Source of the DNA: Bryobacterales bacterium
GTDB lineage: Bacteria > Acidobacteriota > Terriglobia > Bryobacterales > Bryobacteraceae
DNA: 64,000 nt
Reading direction: 5' to 3'
Assembly (NCBI GenBank): GCA_016721425.1
Contig: JADKID010000042.1
Coordinates: 124,001 to 188,000 of the forward strand
Shown: positions 18,735-27,494 of the stretch, in pieces
Position numbering within the stretch: position 1 is the first letter of the stretch
Layout: each line of letters begins with the position of its first letter
Position numbers and translations under genes: made by a program
Notes under the pieces: generated by a model
What the model saw: only the letters and a program-made list of their open reading frames with translations
Told to the model about the DNA's origin: nothing
Database searches by the model: none

Positions 18735-19931
18735 ATGAAACTGCCAGCCGCCGTCTCAACGGCCCATCAGCCCGCGAACCTCAGGCCGATCCTGGATCGG
18801 ATCTTCCGTGCCAACCCTGGCTACGAGCTCGTCGCCTACAACCGATTGCCCGCCGAGCAGCAGGAGCTCTTCGTCAACCTGCGGCAGGATCCCGATTTCT
18901 ACGGCATTTTGCGCCCCGCCAATGGCGCGCCCCTACCTGTAAAATCCGCGTGCCGCGATACCGCGTTGCTCTTCCTCACCCTCCAGGAGGCCGACGCTCT
19001 ACCGCCATTCGTACTCGCGGGCGACTCCGGCGACACCAATCGCGCGATCGCCATGCTAGTACTCGACGGCGTGTTCGAGATGGAGGTCAATGGCCGGATG
19101 GTGCACGGCGCCGAGGCCTTCGCCGATGTCTGCGAGCCGGCCGCCACTGCCGTGGAAATCTCAGGCATCGCCGCCATCTCCCGCCAGGCGCTGCAATACG
19201 GCCAGTCCTTGCCGCTCACCGATGCCGCCGCCCTCTCCGCGCGTCTCTACTCATATGGCCGCCTGCCCCTGTCACCGGAGTGGCGCAGAAAGTACCCGAA
19301 TGAGGCTGCCGTGCGGTTATGCCTCGGCGTGGATCCGGATGGCGCCAATGCCGCCCGGCTCGACCCGGATTGGCAAGCCCTCCCGCCCGATCCCGATAAC
19401 GATGGCTGGATCGCGTGGCAATCGCGCCATGCGCCGCCGCCGGCCGAGGCCATGTATAAGCTCTACGTCAGCCCCCACCCGGACCACCTGCGGGCTGCCT
19501 TCGACGCCATGACGCCCGCCCTCGCGGCCGCCCGCGCCCACGCTTTCAAAGTCGGTAAGGACTTGCCCGGCGTGCTGCGGCCCGATAAGTTCGTCGCCTA
19601 CTTCGCCACCCTGGCGCAGGTACGGCAAGCCGCCGGCGCCATCCTGGATCAGCTCGCAAACTGCCCCGCCCACGGCGTGCCATTCACCGCGGAGCTCGGC
19701 TCGCCGCTCGTCTCGTGGGGCATCGATCCGCCCACCGAGAGCGACGCGCCAGTTTGGCTCTCCCGCCAGAGCTGGCGGCTATGGGTGACCAACCGGCTGG
19801 CCATCGCGTTGCTCATGGCCAGGCAGAGCGCCCCCCAGAGTATGGACCCGTGGCAATTCGCCATCGAGCGTCTGCGCTTCGAGGGCGTGGACACCGATAC
19901 CTGGACGCCAGTTCAAGAGGAGCGCAACTAA
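18735..19931 (+). CDS. HopA1-like protein, candidate lanthipeptide phospho-lyase
   Basis: The 398-residue protein starts at ATG 18735 behind GGGAG. The C-terminal half (about residues 240-365) has the features I associate with the HopA1 effector family: MYKLYVSPHPDHLRAAFDAM, then a lysine-containing AFKVGKDLPGVLRPDKFVAYF and a late PFTAELGSPLVSWGIDPP. HopA1-like proteins (LxmY) act with a kinase in class V lanthipeptide pathways and were proposed to remove phosphate from pSer/pThr. The N-terminal 230 residues are not recognised. It lies 1 bp before the synthetase gene, whose SD is inside this frame, so translation is coupled. The family call is from motif memory and needs profile search. Confidence 0.6.
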   Translation: MKLPAAVSTAHQPANLRPILDRIFRANPGYELVAYNRLPAEQQELFVNLRQDPDFYGILRPANGAPLPVKSACRDTALLFLTLQEADALPPFVLAGDSGDTNRAIAMLVLDGVFEMEVNGRMVHGAEAFADVCEPAATAVEISGIAAISRQALQYGQSLPLTDAAALSARLYSYGRLPLSPEWRRKYPNEAAVRLCLGVDPDGANAARLDPDWQALPPDPDNDGWIAWQSRHAPPPAEAMYKLYVSPHPDHLRAAFDAMTPALAAARAHAFKVGKDLPGVLRPDKFVAYFATLAQVRQAAGAILDQLANCPAHGVPFTAELGSPLVSWGIDPPTESDAPVWLSRQSWRLWVTNRLAIALLMARQSAPQSMDPWQFAIERLRFEGVDTDTWTPVQEERN

Positions 19932-19932
19932 G

Positions 19933-21153
19933 ATGCAGGGACCCATGGTTCTCCCCGAAGATGTGCAGATCGTGCCGGTGGCCGAGTTGCCGCCCCAAAT
20001 CCGCGCACAGGTCGCGGCCGAGGAGGGCGATTTCGCGCTCACCCGGCCCATGTCGAGAACGCCTTCCAAGGTGATCGACGCCAATGCCGCGGCGCTGCTG
20101 CGGCGCTTCCGCCAGCCGACCACCATCGTGGACGCCATCCTCGCTTACAGCCGGGAGATCCAGACTCCGTCCGCCCAGGTGCTCGAGGACGCCTATCCGT
20201 TCCTAGAGAGCTGCCTGCTGGCGCGATTGCTAGTGGAGCCCGGCGCCCAATCGGAGAGGATCCTGCCCTCTTTCGCCGAGGGCGATACGCCCGCCGGCTA
20301 CAAAGTCGAGCGCGTCATTCAGGCCCCGGAGGACTCCGAGGTTCTTCTGGCCCGCACGGAAAACGGCCAGCGCGCCGCCATCAAGGTCGCCCGCAACAGC
20401 GCCGTCTCCGCCATGGAACTGATGCTCGCGCACGAGGCGGAGATATTGAGGCAGATCGCTGGCGCACCGGCGCCCGGCCTGATCGCCAGTTCCACGCTCG
20501 ACGACGGGCGGCCCTACCTGGCGATCGAGTGGTTCGACGGCGTTGATTCTCAGATCGCCGCTCAGAAGATCCGCGAGCGCAGCGGCCCCGACGTCGCCGG
20601 CGAACTGGCCCAACTCTGCGCCGCCGTCCTGGACGCCTACACGCAACTCCACCAGCGCGGCGTCATCCACTCCGACATTCACCCGCGCAACGTGCTGGTC
20701 TCCGAAGCCGGCGAGGTGAGAATCATTGATTTTGGCGTGGCACGCCTGGCCGGCCGCGCACCCGGCCCCTCGCCGCGCGCCGGCGTAGCGTTCTTCTTTG
20801 AGCCCGAATGTGCCCAGGCCATTCGCGCCGGCTCCTTCGCGCCGCCCGCCACCGAAACCGGTGAACAATATGGATTGGGCGCGCTGATCTACTTCCTGCT
20901 GAGCGGCAACCACTATCAGGATTTCTCTTTCGAGAAGGAGGAGATGCTCCGCCAGATCGCCGAGGACCGGCCCATCCCACTGGAACGGTACGGCGCTGAT
21001 TACAGCGAAGCCCTGGAGTCCGTGCTCCTACGCGCCCTCGACAAGGACCCGGCGCGGCGCTTTGCCCTCCACCGCCGAGTTCGCCGCGGCATTCCGCCGT
21101 GCGTTGGCCCATCCCGGCGCGCCCCACGCCGCGGGTGCCGGGGCTTTGGATGA
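19933..21153 (+). CDS. RRE-like + Ser/Thr kinase part of a lanthipeptide-type synthetase (5' part, frameshifted)
   Basis: Residues about 35-105 (VIDANAAALLRRF, TIVDAILAYSRE, VLEDAYPFLESCLL) look like a PqqD/RRE-type winged helix, the leader-binding module of many RiPP enzymes. A protein kinase domain spans about 120-380: Lys151 in AAIKVA, HSDIHPRN with catalytic Asp248, and DFG Asp266 (IIDFGVARL), so it should be active. Kinases in class III, IV and V pathways phosphorylate Ser/Thr of the precursor before elimination. The real kinase end (DKDPARR followed by FPSTAEFAAAFRRAL) is recovered only by a one-base shift at 21061-21064; the last 30 residues of this frame are therefore spurious. Read through the shift, it is fused to the LanC domain. 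Unlike LanKC and LanL it carries no N-terminal lyase domain. Confidence 0.75.
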   Translation: MQGPMVLPEDVQIVPVAELPPQIRAQVAAEEGDFALTRPMSRTPSKVIDANAAALLRRFRQPTTIVDAILAYSREIQTPSAQVLEDAYPFLESCLLARLLVEPGAQSERILPSFAEGDTPAGYKVERVIQAPEDSEVLLARTENGQRAAIKVARNSAVSAMELMLAHEAEILRQIAGAPAPGLIASSTLDDGRPYLAIEWFDGVDSQIAAQKIRERSGPDVAGELAQLCAAVLDAYTQLHQRGVIHSDIHPRNVLVSEAGEVRIIDFGVARLAGRAPGPSPRAGVAFFFEPECAQAIRAGSFAPPATETGEQYGLGALIYFLLSGNHYQDFSFEKEEMLRQIAEDRPIPLERYGADYSEALESVLLRALDKDPARRFALHRRVRRGIPPCVGPSRRAPRRGCRGFG

Positions 21154-22288
21154 GTCCCGCAAGCTGCTCCACCGGGTGCTCGATATCGCCGCCACCGAAC
21201 TACGCATTCCCGCCTACACCGGCCCCCGCTCGCCCTCGGCCTCCGTCACCTACGGCGCCGCCGGCCTGGCCCACGCGCTCTACCGCATCTCCATCGCCCG
21301 CGAGGACCCTCGCCTGCTCGCCCTGGCCGATTCCTGGGCAGAGCGCGCCGCGCTGGAGCCGGCCGACAGCGGCTACTACTCCGCCGATGTGAAGATCTCC
21401 ACCGAAACCGTGGGCCGTGTCTCGCCCTATCACACACCCAGCGGCGTGGCCGCGGTGCAGGCGCTGGTGGCCAATGCCCGCTGCGACAGAATGAATCTCG
21501 ATCCCGCCGTGGAGCGGTTCCTGCAGGCTACTGACGCCTCCTGCGAGAATCCAGATCTCACGCTCGGCCGCTCCAGCGTCCTGCTCGGGCTCTGCCTCCT
21601 GATGGAGGCCGGCGGCACGGCGCGGCCTCAGACTCTGGTTGAGCGCGGCAACGATCTTTACTCCGGCCTCGTCGCACAGCTAGCGAATGATCCGCCCATC
21701 GGAAAAGGTGGCGGTGATGAGTATCTCGGCATCGCCCACGGCTGGGCGGGGCTGCTTTACGCCACCCTGCGCTGGTGCAGGCTTCTCGGCATCACCCCCC
21801 CCGCAGCCGCGGAGGACCGCCTGCTGCAACTCGCCGCGCTGGCTCAGTTCACCAAGCGCGGCGTCCGCTGGCCCGTACAGGCCGTGGCCGGCTCCATTAG
21901 CCTCGCCGGCTGGTGCAACGGCAGCGCTGGACACACGTTTCTGTGGACTCTGGCGCACCAACTTCTCACCACTTCGAGTTACCTGGATCTGGCGGAGCGT
22001 GCCGCCATGGATGCCTTCCAGGGGACAGGGGGCGGTCATGGCCTCTGCTGCGGCTTCGCAGGCCAGGCCTATGCGCAATTGAACCTCTTCCAGCACACCG
22101 GTGAGCGCCGCTGGCTCAACCAGGCCCGGCAGCTCGCCGCCAAAGCCGCTGCCTTTGGCAACACCCTGGCGCGCCGCGGCGAGGAGGGCTTGCCGCACAG
22201 TCTATACAAAGGCGACGTGGGCGTTGCCGTGTTAGTCGCGGATCTGGAGCGTCCCGAGTTCGCCGCCATGCCGTTCTTCGAAGGATAA
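21062..22288 (+). CDS. LanC-like cyclase part of the same synthetase (3' part)
   Basis: This frame continues the kinase C-lobe (PSTAEFAAAFRRAL) and then forms a LanC-type alpha/alpha toroid of about 380 residues. The zinc-site motifs are present: WCNGSAGH (Cys at 21914) and HGLCCGFAG (Cys-Cys at 22046-22051), with IAHGWAGLLYA earlier. LanC domains add cysteine thiols to dehydrated residues to make lanthionine rings. The CCG motif replaces the usual CHG; in ProcM-type LanM enzymes this change gives three cysteine zinc ligands and is linked to fast, relaxed cyclisation. The nominal TTG start at 21062 has no SD and falls inside the kinase domain, so a separate LanC protein is unlikely. The gene ends at 22288, 69 bp before the AraC-type gene. 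Confidence 0.78.
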   Translation: MPSTAEFAAAFRRALAHPGAPHAAGAGALDESRKLLHRVLDIAATELRIPAYTGPRSPSASVTYGAAGLAHALYRISIAREDPRLLALADSWAERAALEPADSGYYSADVKISTETVGRVSPYHTPSGVAAVQALVANARCDRMNLDPAVERFLQATDASCENPDLTLGRSSVLLGLCLLMEAGGTARPQTLVERGNDLYSGLVAQLANDPPIGKGGGDEYLGIAHGWAGLLYATLRWCRLLGITPPAAAEDRLLQLAALAQFTKRGVRWPVQAVAGSISLAGWCNGSAGHTFLWTLAHQLLTTSSYLDLAERAAMDAFQGTGGGHGLCCGFAGQAYAQLNLFQHTGERRWLNQARQLAAKAAAFGNTLARRGEEGLPHSLYKGDVGVAVLVADLERPEFAAMPFFEG

Positions 22289-22357
22289 GCGCGAAAATCC
22301 GCTCCACCGCAATTCTTATCAAGTGGCCCCCTCGCGCTTGGTCTATTCTGGTCCAAC

Positions 22358-23191
22358 GTGAGCGTCACCAAACGAGCCATCTGGTATATCGAATGTCACC
22401 TCGACGGCGAGTTGTCCCTGGCGAGTATCGCCCAGGCAGCTTCCGTCTCGCGATTTCATCTGTCGCGCGCATTTGCCGTCTCGACAATGACTTCGCTGGC
22501 CGGATATGTGCGGGCCCGCCGCCTGAGTGAGGCCGCCAAGGCTCTCGCCCAGGGCGCGCCCGATATCCTCGCTCTGGCCCTCGATGCCGGATATGGCTCG
22601 CATGAGGCGTTCACGCGCGCCTTCCGCCAGCAGTTTGGCCTCACACCGGAACAATTGCGCGCCAATGGCGCACTCACCGGAATCCCACTCCAGGAGCCCT
22701 TCGAAATGGACCCCGCCACCCATGCCTCTCTTGCCCCGCCGCGCCTCGTCGAAAGCGAAGCGCTGTTGATCTTCGGCCTCGGCCAGCAGCACCAATGCCA
22801 GTCCAACGCCGCAATCCCCTCACAATGGAGTTCCTTCCTGCCCCACTTCGGCCACATCCAGGGCCAGACCGGTAACGTCGCCTTCGGCGTCATCTGCAAC
22901 TGGGACGATGCCGGCAGCTACGACTACATCTGCGGCGTCCAGGTCCCGGAGTTCCCTGCACACCCGCCCGAGTTTACGCGCCTGAGAATCCCGCCCGCCC
23001 GCTACGCCGTCTTCGAGCATCACGGCCATGTCTCGGCCATCGCCGCCACATGGAAGGCCGTCTGGGAACGCGGCCTGGCCGACGCCGGATACAAGGCCAC
23101 CGACGGCCCCGCACTCGAACGCTACGGCGAGGAGTTCAACGGCCAAACCGGCCTCGGCGGCATGGAGCTCTGGGTGCCCGTGCGAAGCTAG
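22358..23191 (+). CDS. AraC-family regulator with GyrI-like effector domain
   Basis: A GTG start at 22358 gives 277 residues. Residues 5-105 hold two helix-turn-helix units of the AraC/XylS type (LASIAQAASVSRFHLSRAFA and ILALALDAGYGSHEAFTRAF, ending FGLTPEQLR). Residues about 120-275 form a GyrI-like/AraC-E-bind domain (PPARYAVFEHHGHVSAIAATW, ending LWVPV), which binds drugs or hydrophobic ligands in Rob- and SbmC-type proteins. It therefore probably senses a small molecule and controls nearby genes. The DinB gene begins 4 bp after its stop, so the two form an operon; whether it regulates the upstream RiPP-like genes is open. Confidence 0.88.
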   Translation: MSVTKRAIWYIECHLDGELSLASIAQAASVSRFHLSRAFAVSTMTSLAGYVRARRLSEAAKALAQGAPDILALALDAGYGSHEAFTRAFRQQFGLTPEQLRANGALTGIPLQEPFEMDPATHASLAPPRLVESEALLIFGLGQQHQCQSNAAIPSQWSSFLPHFGHIQGQTGNVAFGVICNWDDAGSYDYICGVQVPEFPAHPPEFTRLRIPPARYAVFEHHGHVSAIAATWKAVWERGLADAGYKATDGPALERYGEEFNGQTGLGGMELWVPVRS

Positions 23192-23195
23192 TGCA

Positions 23196-23687
23196 ATGCT
23201 CTCTGAACATCTTTTGCTGACTCAGCTGAACTACTCCGAGTGGGCGTCCAATCGCCTGCTGGACGCTGCGGCCACGCTCGAAACGGAAGAGCTCACACGG
23301 GATCTTGGCACAGCCGACAAAAGCGTGCTCGGAGCCCTCGTTCACACCTTCGCCGCGGATCGTCACTGGCTCGCCCGCGTGCGCCTCCAGAACCCGGGGC
23401 GGTTCATCGAGGAATCCGACTACTCGCTGGACGTCCTGCGGCGGGATTGGCCCGTACTGTTCCAGGGCTGGCGCGCGTGGCTGACTTCGCTATCCAATGA
23501 GGACCTCGCCGCGGAGATCCGCTACTCGGACCTCAAGGGCCGGCCCTTCGCCACACCGGCGTGGCAGATCATCCTCCACGTCGTCAATCACGCCACGCAT
23601 CACCGCGGCCAGGTCTCGGGCTTCCTGCGCAAAATGGGCCACCGGCCCCCGCCTGTGGATCTGATCGTCTACTACCGCGGGCTCTAA
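23196..23687 (+). CDS. DinB-family four-helix-bundle metal protein
   Basis: ATG 23196 gives 163 residues. The three metal-ligand histidines of the DinB/YfiT fold are visible: HTFAADRHW (about residue 47) and NHATHHRGQV (HxxxH, about residues 131-135). LLTQLNYSEWASNRLLDA is the standard first helix. DinB proteins include DNA-damage-inducible proteins and thiol transferases (bacillithiol or mycothiol), but most members have no known reaction. Four bases separate it from the AraC/GyrI gene, so it is likely cotranscribed with, and perhaps controlled by, that regulator. It ends 10 bp from the convergent zinc-ribbon gene. Confidence 0.88.
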   Translation: MLSEHLLLTQLNYSEWASNRLLDAAATLETEELTRDLGTADKSVLGALVHTFAADRHWLARVRLQNPGRFIEESDYSLDVLRRDWPVLFQGWRAWLTSLSNEDLAAEIRYSDLKGRPFATPAWQIILHVVNHATHHRGQVSGFLRKMGHRPPPVDLIVYYRGL

Positions 23688-23697
23688 CGCTACGGCG

Positions 23698-24441
23698 TTA
23701 GCCGTTCATCTGCGCGTCAACATCCACCGCGGGCTCGTCGTAGTACAGAATCCGGCGGCAGTTCTCGCAGTTCAGCACCTGCTCGCCGGATTTTACGTCC
23801 TGGAAATACTGCGGCCTCATCAGCATCATGCAGGCCTGGCACATGCTGTTCTTCGCCTCCGCCACCACGGCGCCTTCTTTGTAGTAGCGCGTCCGCAGGC
23901 GCTGGTAGTAGGCCAGTGCCGGCGCCGACAACTGCTGCGCGTGCTGGGCGTGCTCGGCCTCCGCCTTGGCCAGTTCCACCTTGTCTTCCGCCGTACGCGC
24001 CTGTGCCTTCGCCCGCTGAGTAAGCACCAGCTTCTTCTCAGCCGCCAGCGATACCTCCGCCGTCTTGACGTTGGCCTCCAGCGCCTCCGCCTCGCCCATC
24101 AGATCCAGCGTCTGATCCTCGCACTTGCGGATCGATTGCTCGCAGAAATCGATCTCGTGCTGAAATGCACGGTACTGCTCGTTCGTCTTGGCTTGCAGCA
24201 TCTGGTCGCGCAGCTTGGAGATCTTCTGCTGATGCACGGCCACATCGCCATCCAGCCGTTTGCGCTCCCTCTGGTTGGCGGCCAGCGCGGCCTTGTCCAT
24301 CTCCAGCCGCTTCATGTGGCTGATCAGCGTGTTTTCGATCTCGGCGATCTGGCGCGGCAGCGTGGCGATTTCGCGCCGCAGTTCAGCGATCCGGACATCA
24401 ATCGACTGGAGCTGTAGCGTGATGGCGACGTCTTTGTGCAT
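23698..24441 (-). CDS. Coiled-coil zinc-ribbon protein (zf-RING_7/CT398-like)
   Basis: The 247-residue protein has a long coiled coil (residues 10-180; EIENTLISHMKRLEMDKAAL, KVELAKAEAEHAQHAQQL) and a C-terminal zinc ribbon with four cysteines in two pairs (CQACMM and CENC, about residues 200-230). This is the PF02591-type architecture (Chlamydia CT398, Helicobacter HP0958). Members bind nucleic acid or sigma factor RpoN and flagellar transcripts in epsilonproteobacteria; the role elsewhere is unknown. Its ATG overlaps the MurJ stop by one base (TGATG), showing translational coupling. Confidence 0.85.
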   Translation of the reverse strand: MHKDVAITLQLQSIDVRIAELRREIATLPRQIAEIENTLISHMKRLEMDKAALAANQRERKRLDGDVAVHQQKISKLRDQMLQAKTNEQYRAFQHEIDFCEQSIRKCEDQTLDLMGEAEALEANVKTAEVSLAAEKKLVLTQRAKAQARTAEDKVELAKAEAEHAQHAQQLSAPALAYYQRLRTRYYKEGAVVAEAKNSMCQACMMLMRPQYFQDVKSGEQVLNCENCRRILYYDEPAVDVDAQMNG

Positions 24442-26084
24442 CAGCCGCTAATTTTAGCATTCAGAGCGGAAAACCGTTTTAGAATCGGTCCGCCCAACGC
24501 CCGAGTCGCCATCTCCAACTCCTCCACCCGCAGCGCCCGGCACATGAAGTACAGCACGGCCACGCCCACCGGAATGCTCACCGCCAGGTCCAGCAGACGC
24601 GCCACGGTACCTGGTCCCAGCAGGCTCGTGATGCCCTGGCTCGATAGCCACACCGCCGCGCCCATCACCGCCGAAGCCACGCTGACCTTGCCGATTACGT
24701 TGCGGAGCCGCCTCCCGTGAATCCCGCCGATCCGCACCTTCAACACCTGGAACAGCACCAGAAAACTGAAGAGCGCCACCGCCGACGTCGCCAGCGCCAG
24801 GCCGGCATGGCCCAGCCGGAAACTGTGCACCATCGCGTAGGCCACTCCGGTGTTGATCACCACCGATGCCAGGCTCACCAGCATCGGTGTCCGCGAATCC
24901 TTTAGCGCGTAAAACGCCGGCGTCAGGATCTTCACCGCCGAATAGCCGGCCAGCCCGATGGCATAGCAGGAGAGCGCCAGCGCCGTCTGCTGCGTGTCGT
25001 AGGCCTCAAACCGCCGCCCCTCGTAGATCGCCCCGACAATCGACCGGCCCATGACGATCAACCCCACCGACGAAGGCAGCGTCAGCACAAACACCAGTCC
25101 CAAAGACCGCGCCAGCGTCTCGCGGAACTCCTCGATGTTGCCCGAGGCGGCGCTCCGCCCGATCGCCGGCAGCGTGGCCGTCGCAATCGCCACCCCAAAA
25201 AGACCCAGCGGCAGTTGCATGAAGCGGAAGGCAAACTGCAACCACGACGTCGCCCCGTCCATCCCGCGCACCGGATCGTAGATGCTCGTTGCAAAGAACG
25301 TGTTGACCAGCACGTTGATCTGCACGCTGGAGTTCCCGATGAGGGCCGGGCCCATCAGCTTGATGATGTGCCGCAAGCCGGGATGGTTGAAGTCAAACGC
25401 AAAGCGGAACCGGAAGCCCTGCCTGTAGAGGCTGGGAGCCTGCCAGAGCAACTGCATTGCCCCGCCGATCACCACACCATAGGCCATGCCCTCGATGCGC
25501 GTAATGCCCAGCCAGGGGCCCGCAACGAAGCCCAGCAGCAGCCCCGAGATCACGCTCCCCACGTTGAACAGCGTGGACGAAAACGCCGGCACTGCAAACT
25601 GGTTGCACGCGTTCAATACCCCCATCGCCTGCGCCGCCAGCGAAACCAGCAGCAGGAACGGGAACATGATCTGCGTCAACTTTACCGCTTCCGCCACTTT
25701 TTGCGGATTCGTCGCCGCCCAGCTCTGCGTCAACAGCGGCACCAGCCACGGACTCAGCAGCACACCCGCCGCACACAGTAACCCGACAAACAAGATGATG
25801 GCCGTCGCCACCAGGTTCGCCAGGTGGGCCGCCTCTTCCCTGCCCTTGTTCTGCAGGTACTCGACGAACGTTGGCACAAAGGCCGCCGACAACGCCCCCT
25901 CGGCAAACAGGTCCCGCGTCAGGTTCGGAATCCGGAACCCCACCACAAACGCGTCCAGAGCCGGACCGGCGCCAAACAGGCGCGACATCACGCCCTCGCG
26001 GACAAGGCCCGCCATCCGGCTCATCAACACCGCGATCGATGCGACTCCGGCGCTCTTGAATACTTTCTCTGACTGCGATGCCAA
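24441..26084 (-). CDS. murJ: Lipid II flippase MurJ (MviN)
   Basis: The 547-residue integral membrane protein has the MurJ hallmarks: SRMAGLVREGVMSRLFGAG near the N-terminus, then DAFVVGFRIPNLTRDLFAEG (with the conserved arginines) and LSAAFVPTF, and about 14 hydrophobic spans. MurJ moves lipid II across the inner membrane during peptidoglycan synthesis, so this is likely essential. The start is a TTG at 26084; no in-frame ATG lies between it and the upstream gene's stop at 26099, and ATGs further in would delete the first helix. It is flanked by the M20 peptidase (14 bp upstream) and the Zn-ribbon gene (1-base overlap). Confidence 0.93.
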   Translation of the reverse strand: MASQSEKVFKSAGVASIAVLMSRMAGLVREGVMSRLFGAGPALDAFVVGFRIPNLTRDLFAEGALSAAFVPTFVEYLQNKGREEAAHLANLVATAIILFVGLLCAAGVLLSPWLVPLLTQSWAATNPQKVAEAVKLTQIMFPFLLLVSLAAQAMGVLNACNQFAVPAFSSTLFNVGSVISGLLLGFVAGPWLGITRIEGMAYGVVIGGAMQLLWQAPSLYRQGFRFRFAFDFNHPGLRHIIKLMGPALIGNSSVQINVLVNTFFATSIYDPVRGMDGATSWLQFAFRFMQLPLGLFGVAIATATLPAIGRSAASGNIEEFRETLARSLGLVFVLTLPSSVGLIVMGRSIVGAIYEGRRFEAYDTQQTALALSCYAIGLAGYSAVKILTPAFYALKDSRTPMLVSLASVVINTGVAYAMVHSFRLGHAGLALATSAVALFSFLVLFQVLKVRIGGIHGRRLRNVIGKVSVASAVMGAAVWLSSQGITSLLGPGTVARLLDLAVSIPVGVAVLYFMCRALRVEELEMATRALGGPILKRFSALNAKISG

Positions 26085-26098
26085 TGTGATGTCGGGGG

Positions 26099-27469
26099 CT
26101 ACGCGCCGTACTTCTCGAAAAAGTGCGCCACGGTCATCGTGCCCAGATAGAAGTTATCGAGCTTGAACTTTTCGTTCGGAGAGTGCAGTCCGTCATCCGG
26201 CAGGCCAAAGCCCATCATCACGGTCGGAATCCCCAGATGACGCGCGAAATCGCCGACAATCGGCACGGATCCGCCCGAACGCGTGAACACGCACGGCCGC
26301 CCCATCACGTCCTGAAACGCTTCGGCCGCCGTATGAATCGCCGGATGATCCGGATTCACCACCACCGCCGGTCCAAGGCTCAGCTGTGTCACCTTCGTTT
26401 TAATGCCCGCGGGCGTGTTGGCGGCAACCCACTCCACAAACGCCTGATACATCTTCTCCGGATCCTGATCCGGCACCATGCGCATGCTCACCTTCGCCGT
26501 GGCCGTGGCCGGGATCACCGTCTTGGCGCCCGCCCCGGTAAACCCTCCGGCAATTCCGTGGACCTCCAGAGTGGGCCGGGACCACACCCGCTCCAGAACC
26601 ATGCGGTCCGCCTCCCCGGTCAGAACCGACGCACCCACTTCCTTTTCCAGAAACTCTGACTCCACAAACGGCAACGATTTCCAACTGGCGATCTCCGCCG
26701 CCGCCGGCTCGGCCACCGAGTCATAAAAGCCCGGAATCTGAATCCGCCCGCCTGCGTCCTTCGCCTTGGCCAGCAATTCCACGAGCCCAAACACAGCGTT
26801 CGGCGCAGCGCCGCCATACAGCCCCGAGTGCAGATCGCGCGCCGGCCCCGTGGCCTCCACTTCCAGGTAGATCAGCCCGCGCAGCCCGATGCACAGCGTG
26901 GGGATGCCCTCGGCGTAAAGCGACGTATCGGAAACCAGCGCCGCGTCGGCCTGCAGCTTCGCCTGATTCTGGCTCACGTACTTCGTGATGGACAGCCCGC
27001 CGACCTCTTCTTCGCCCTCGATCAGGAACTTCAGATTCAGCGGCAGCTTGCCGTACACCGCCATCAACGCCTCCACGGCCTTGATGTGCATATACATCTG
27101 GCCCTTGTCGTCGGCCGAGCCGCGCGCATACAGGTTGCCGTCTCGAATCGTGGGCTCAAACGGCGGCGTGTGCCAAAGCTCCAGCGGGTCCGGCGGCTGC
27201 ACGTCATAGTGGCCATAGCACAGCACTGTCGGCTTGCCCGGCTCGTGCAGCCAATCGGCGTAGACCAGCGGGTGGCGATCCGTCGGGATCACCTCCACGT
27301 TTTCCAGCCCCGCGTCCTTCAACTTGCCCGCTACAAACTGCGCGGCCCGCGCCACGTCGCCCGCGTTGTCCGGGTAGGTGGAAATGCTGGGAATCCGCAG
27401 CAGATCCTTCAGCTCTTCCAACATTCGTTCAGCATGGGTACGGACGTATGTATCGGTTGCCTGGGACAT
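26099..27469 (-). CDS. M20-family dipeptidase/carboxypeptidase
   Basis: From ATG 27469 the enzyme has 456 residues. The two zinc-site segments of M20 metallopeptidases are clear: LCYGHYDVQPPDPLELW (His and Asp ligands, about residues 80-95) and the GSADDKGQ segment. The EEEVGG motif with the catalytic glutamate follows, and HSGLYGG and a late FTRSGGSVPIV. The dimerisation domain lies between. Such enzymes hydrolyse dipeptides or N-acyl amino acids in the cytosol. The start has an AGGGGGG-like sequence about 6 nt upstream; a longer frame to 27508 would run across the TATAAT box. MurJ follows after 14 bp. Confidence 0.9.
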   Translation of the reverse strand: MSQATDTYVRTHAERMLEELKDLLRIPSISTYPDNAGDVARAAQFVAGKLKDAGLENVEVIPTDRHPLVYADWLHEPGKPTVLCYGHYDVQPPDPLELWHTPPFEPTIRDGNLYARGSADDKGQMYMHIKAVEALMAVYGKLPLNLKFLIEGEEEVGGLSITKYVSQNQAKLQADAALVSDTSLYAEGIPTLCIGLRGLIYLEVEATGPARDLHSGLYGGAAPNAVFGLVELLAKAKDAGGRIQIPGFYDSVAEPAAAEIASWKSLPFVESEFLEKEVGASVLTGEADRMVLERVWSRPTLEVHGIAGGFTGAGAKTVIPATATAKVSMRMVPDQDPEKMYQAFVEWVAANTPAGIKTKVTQLSLGPAVVVNPDHPAIHTAAEAFQDVMGRPCVFTRSGGSVPIVGDFARHLGIPTVMMGFGLPDDGLHSPNEKFKLDNFYLGTMTVAHFFEKYGA

Positions 27470-27494
27470 GGGGTCCCCCCTCAGGGACCATTTC

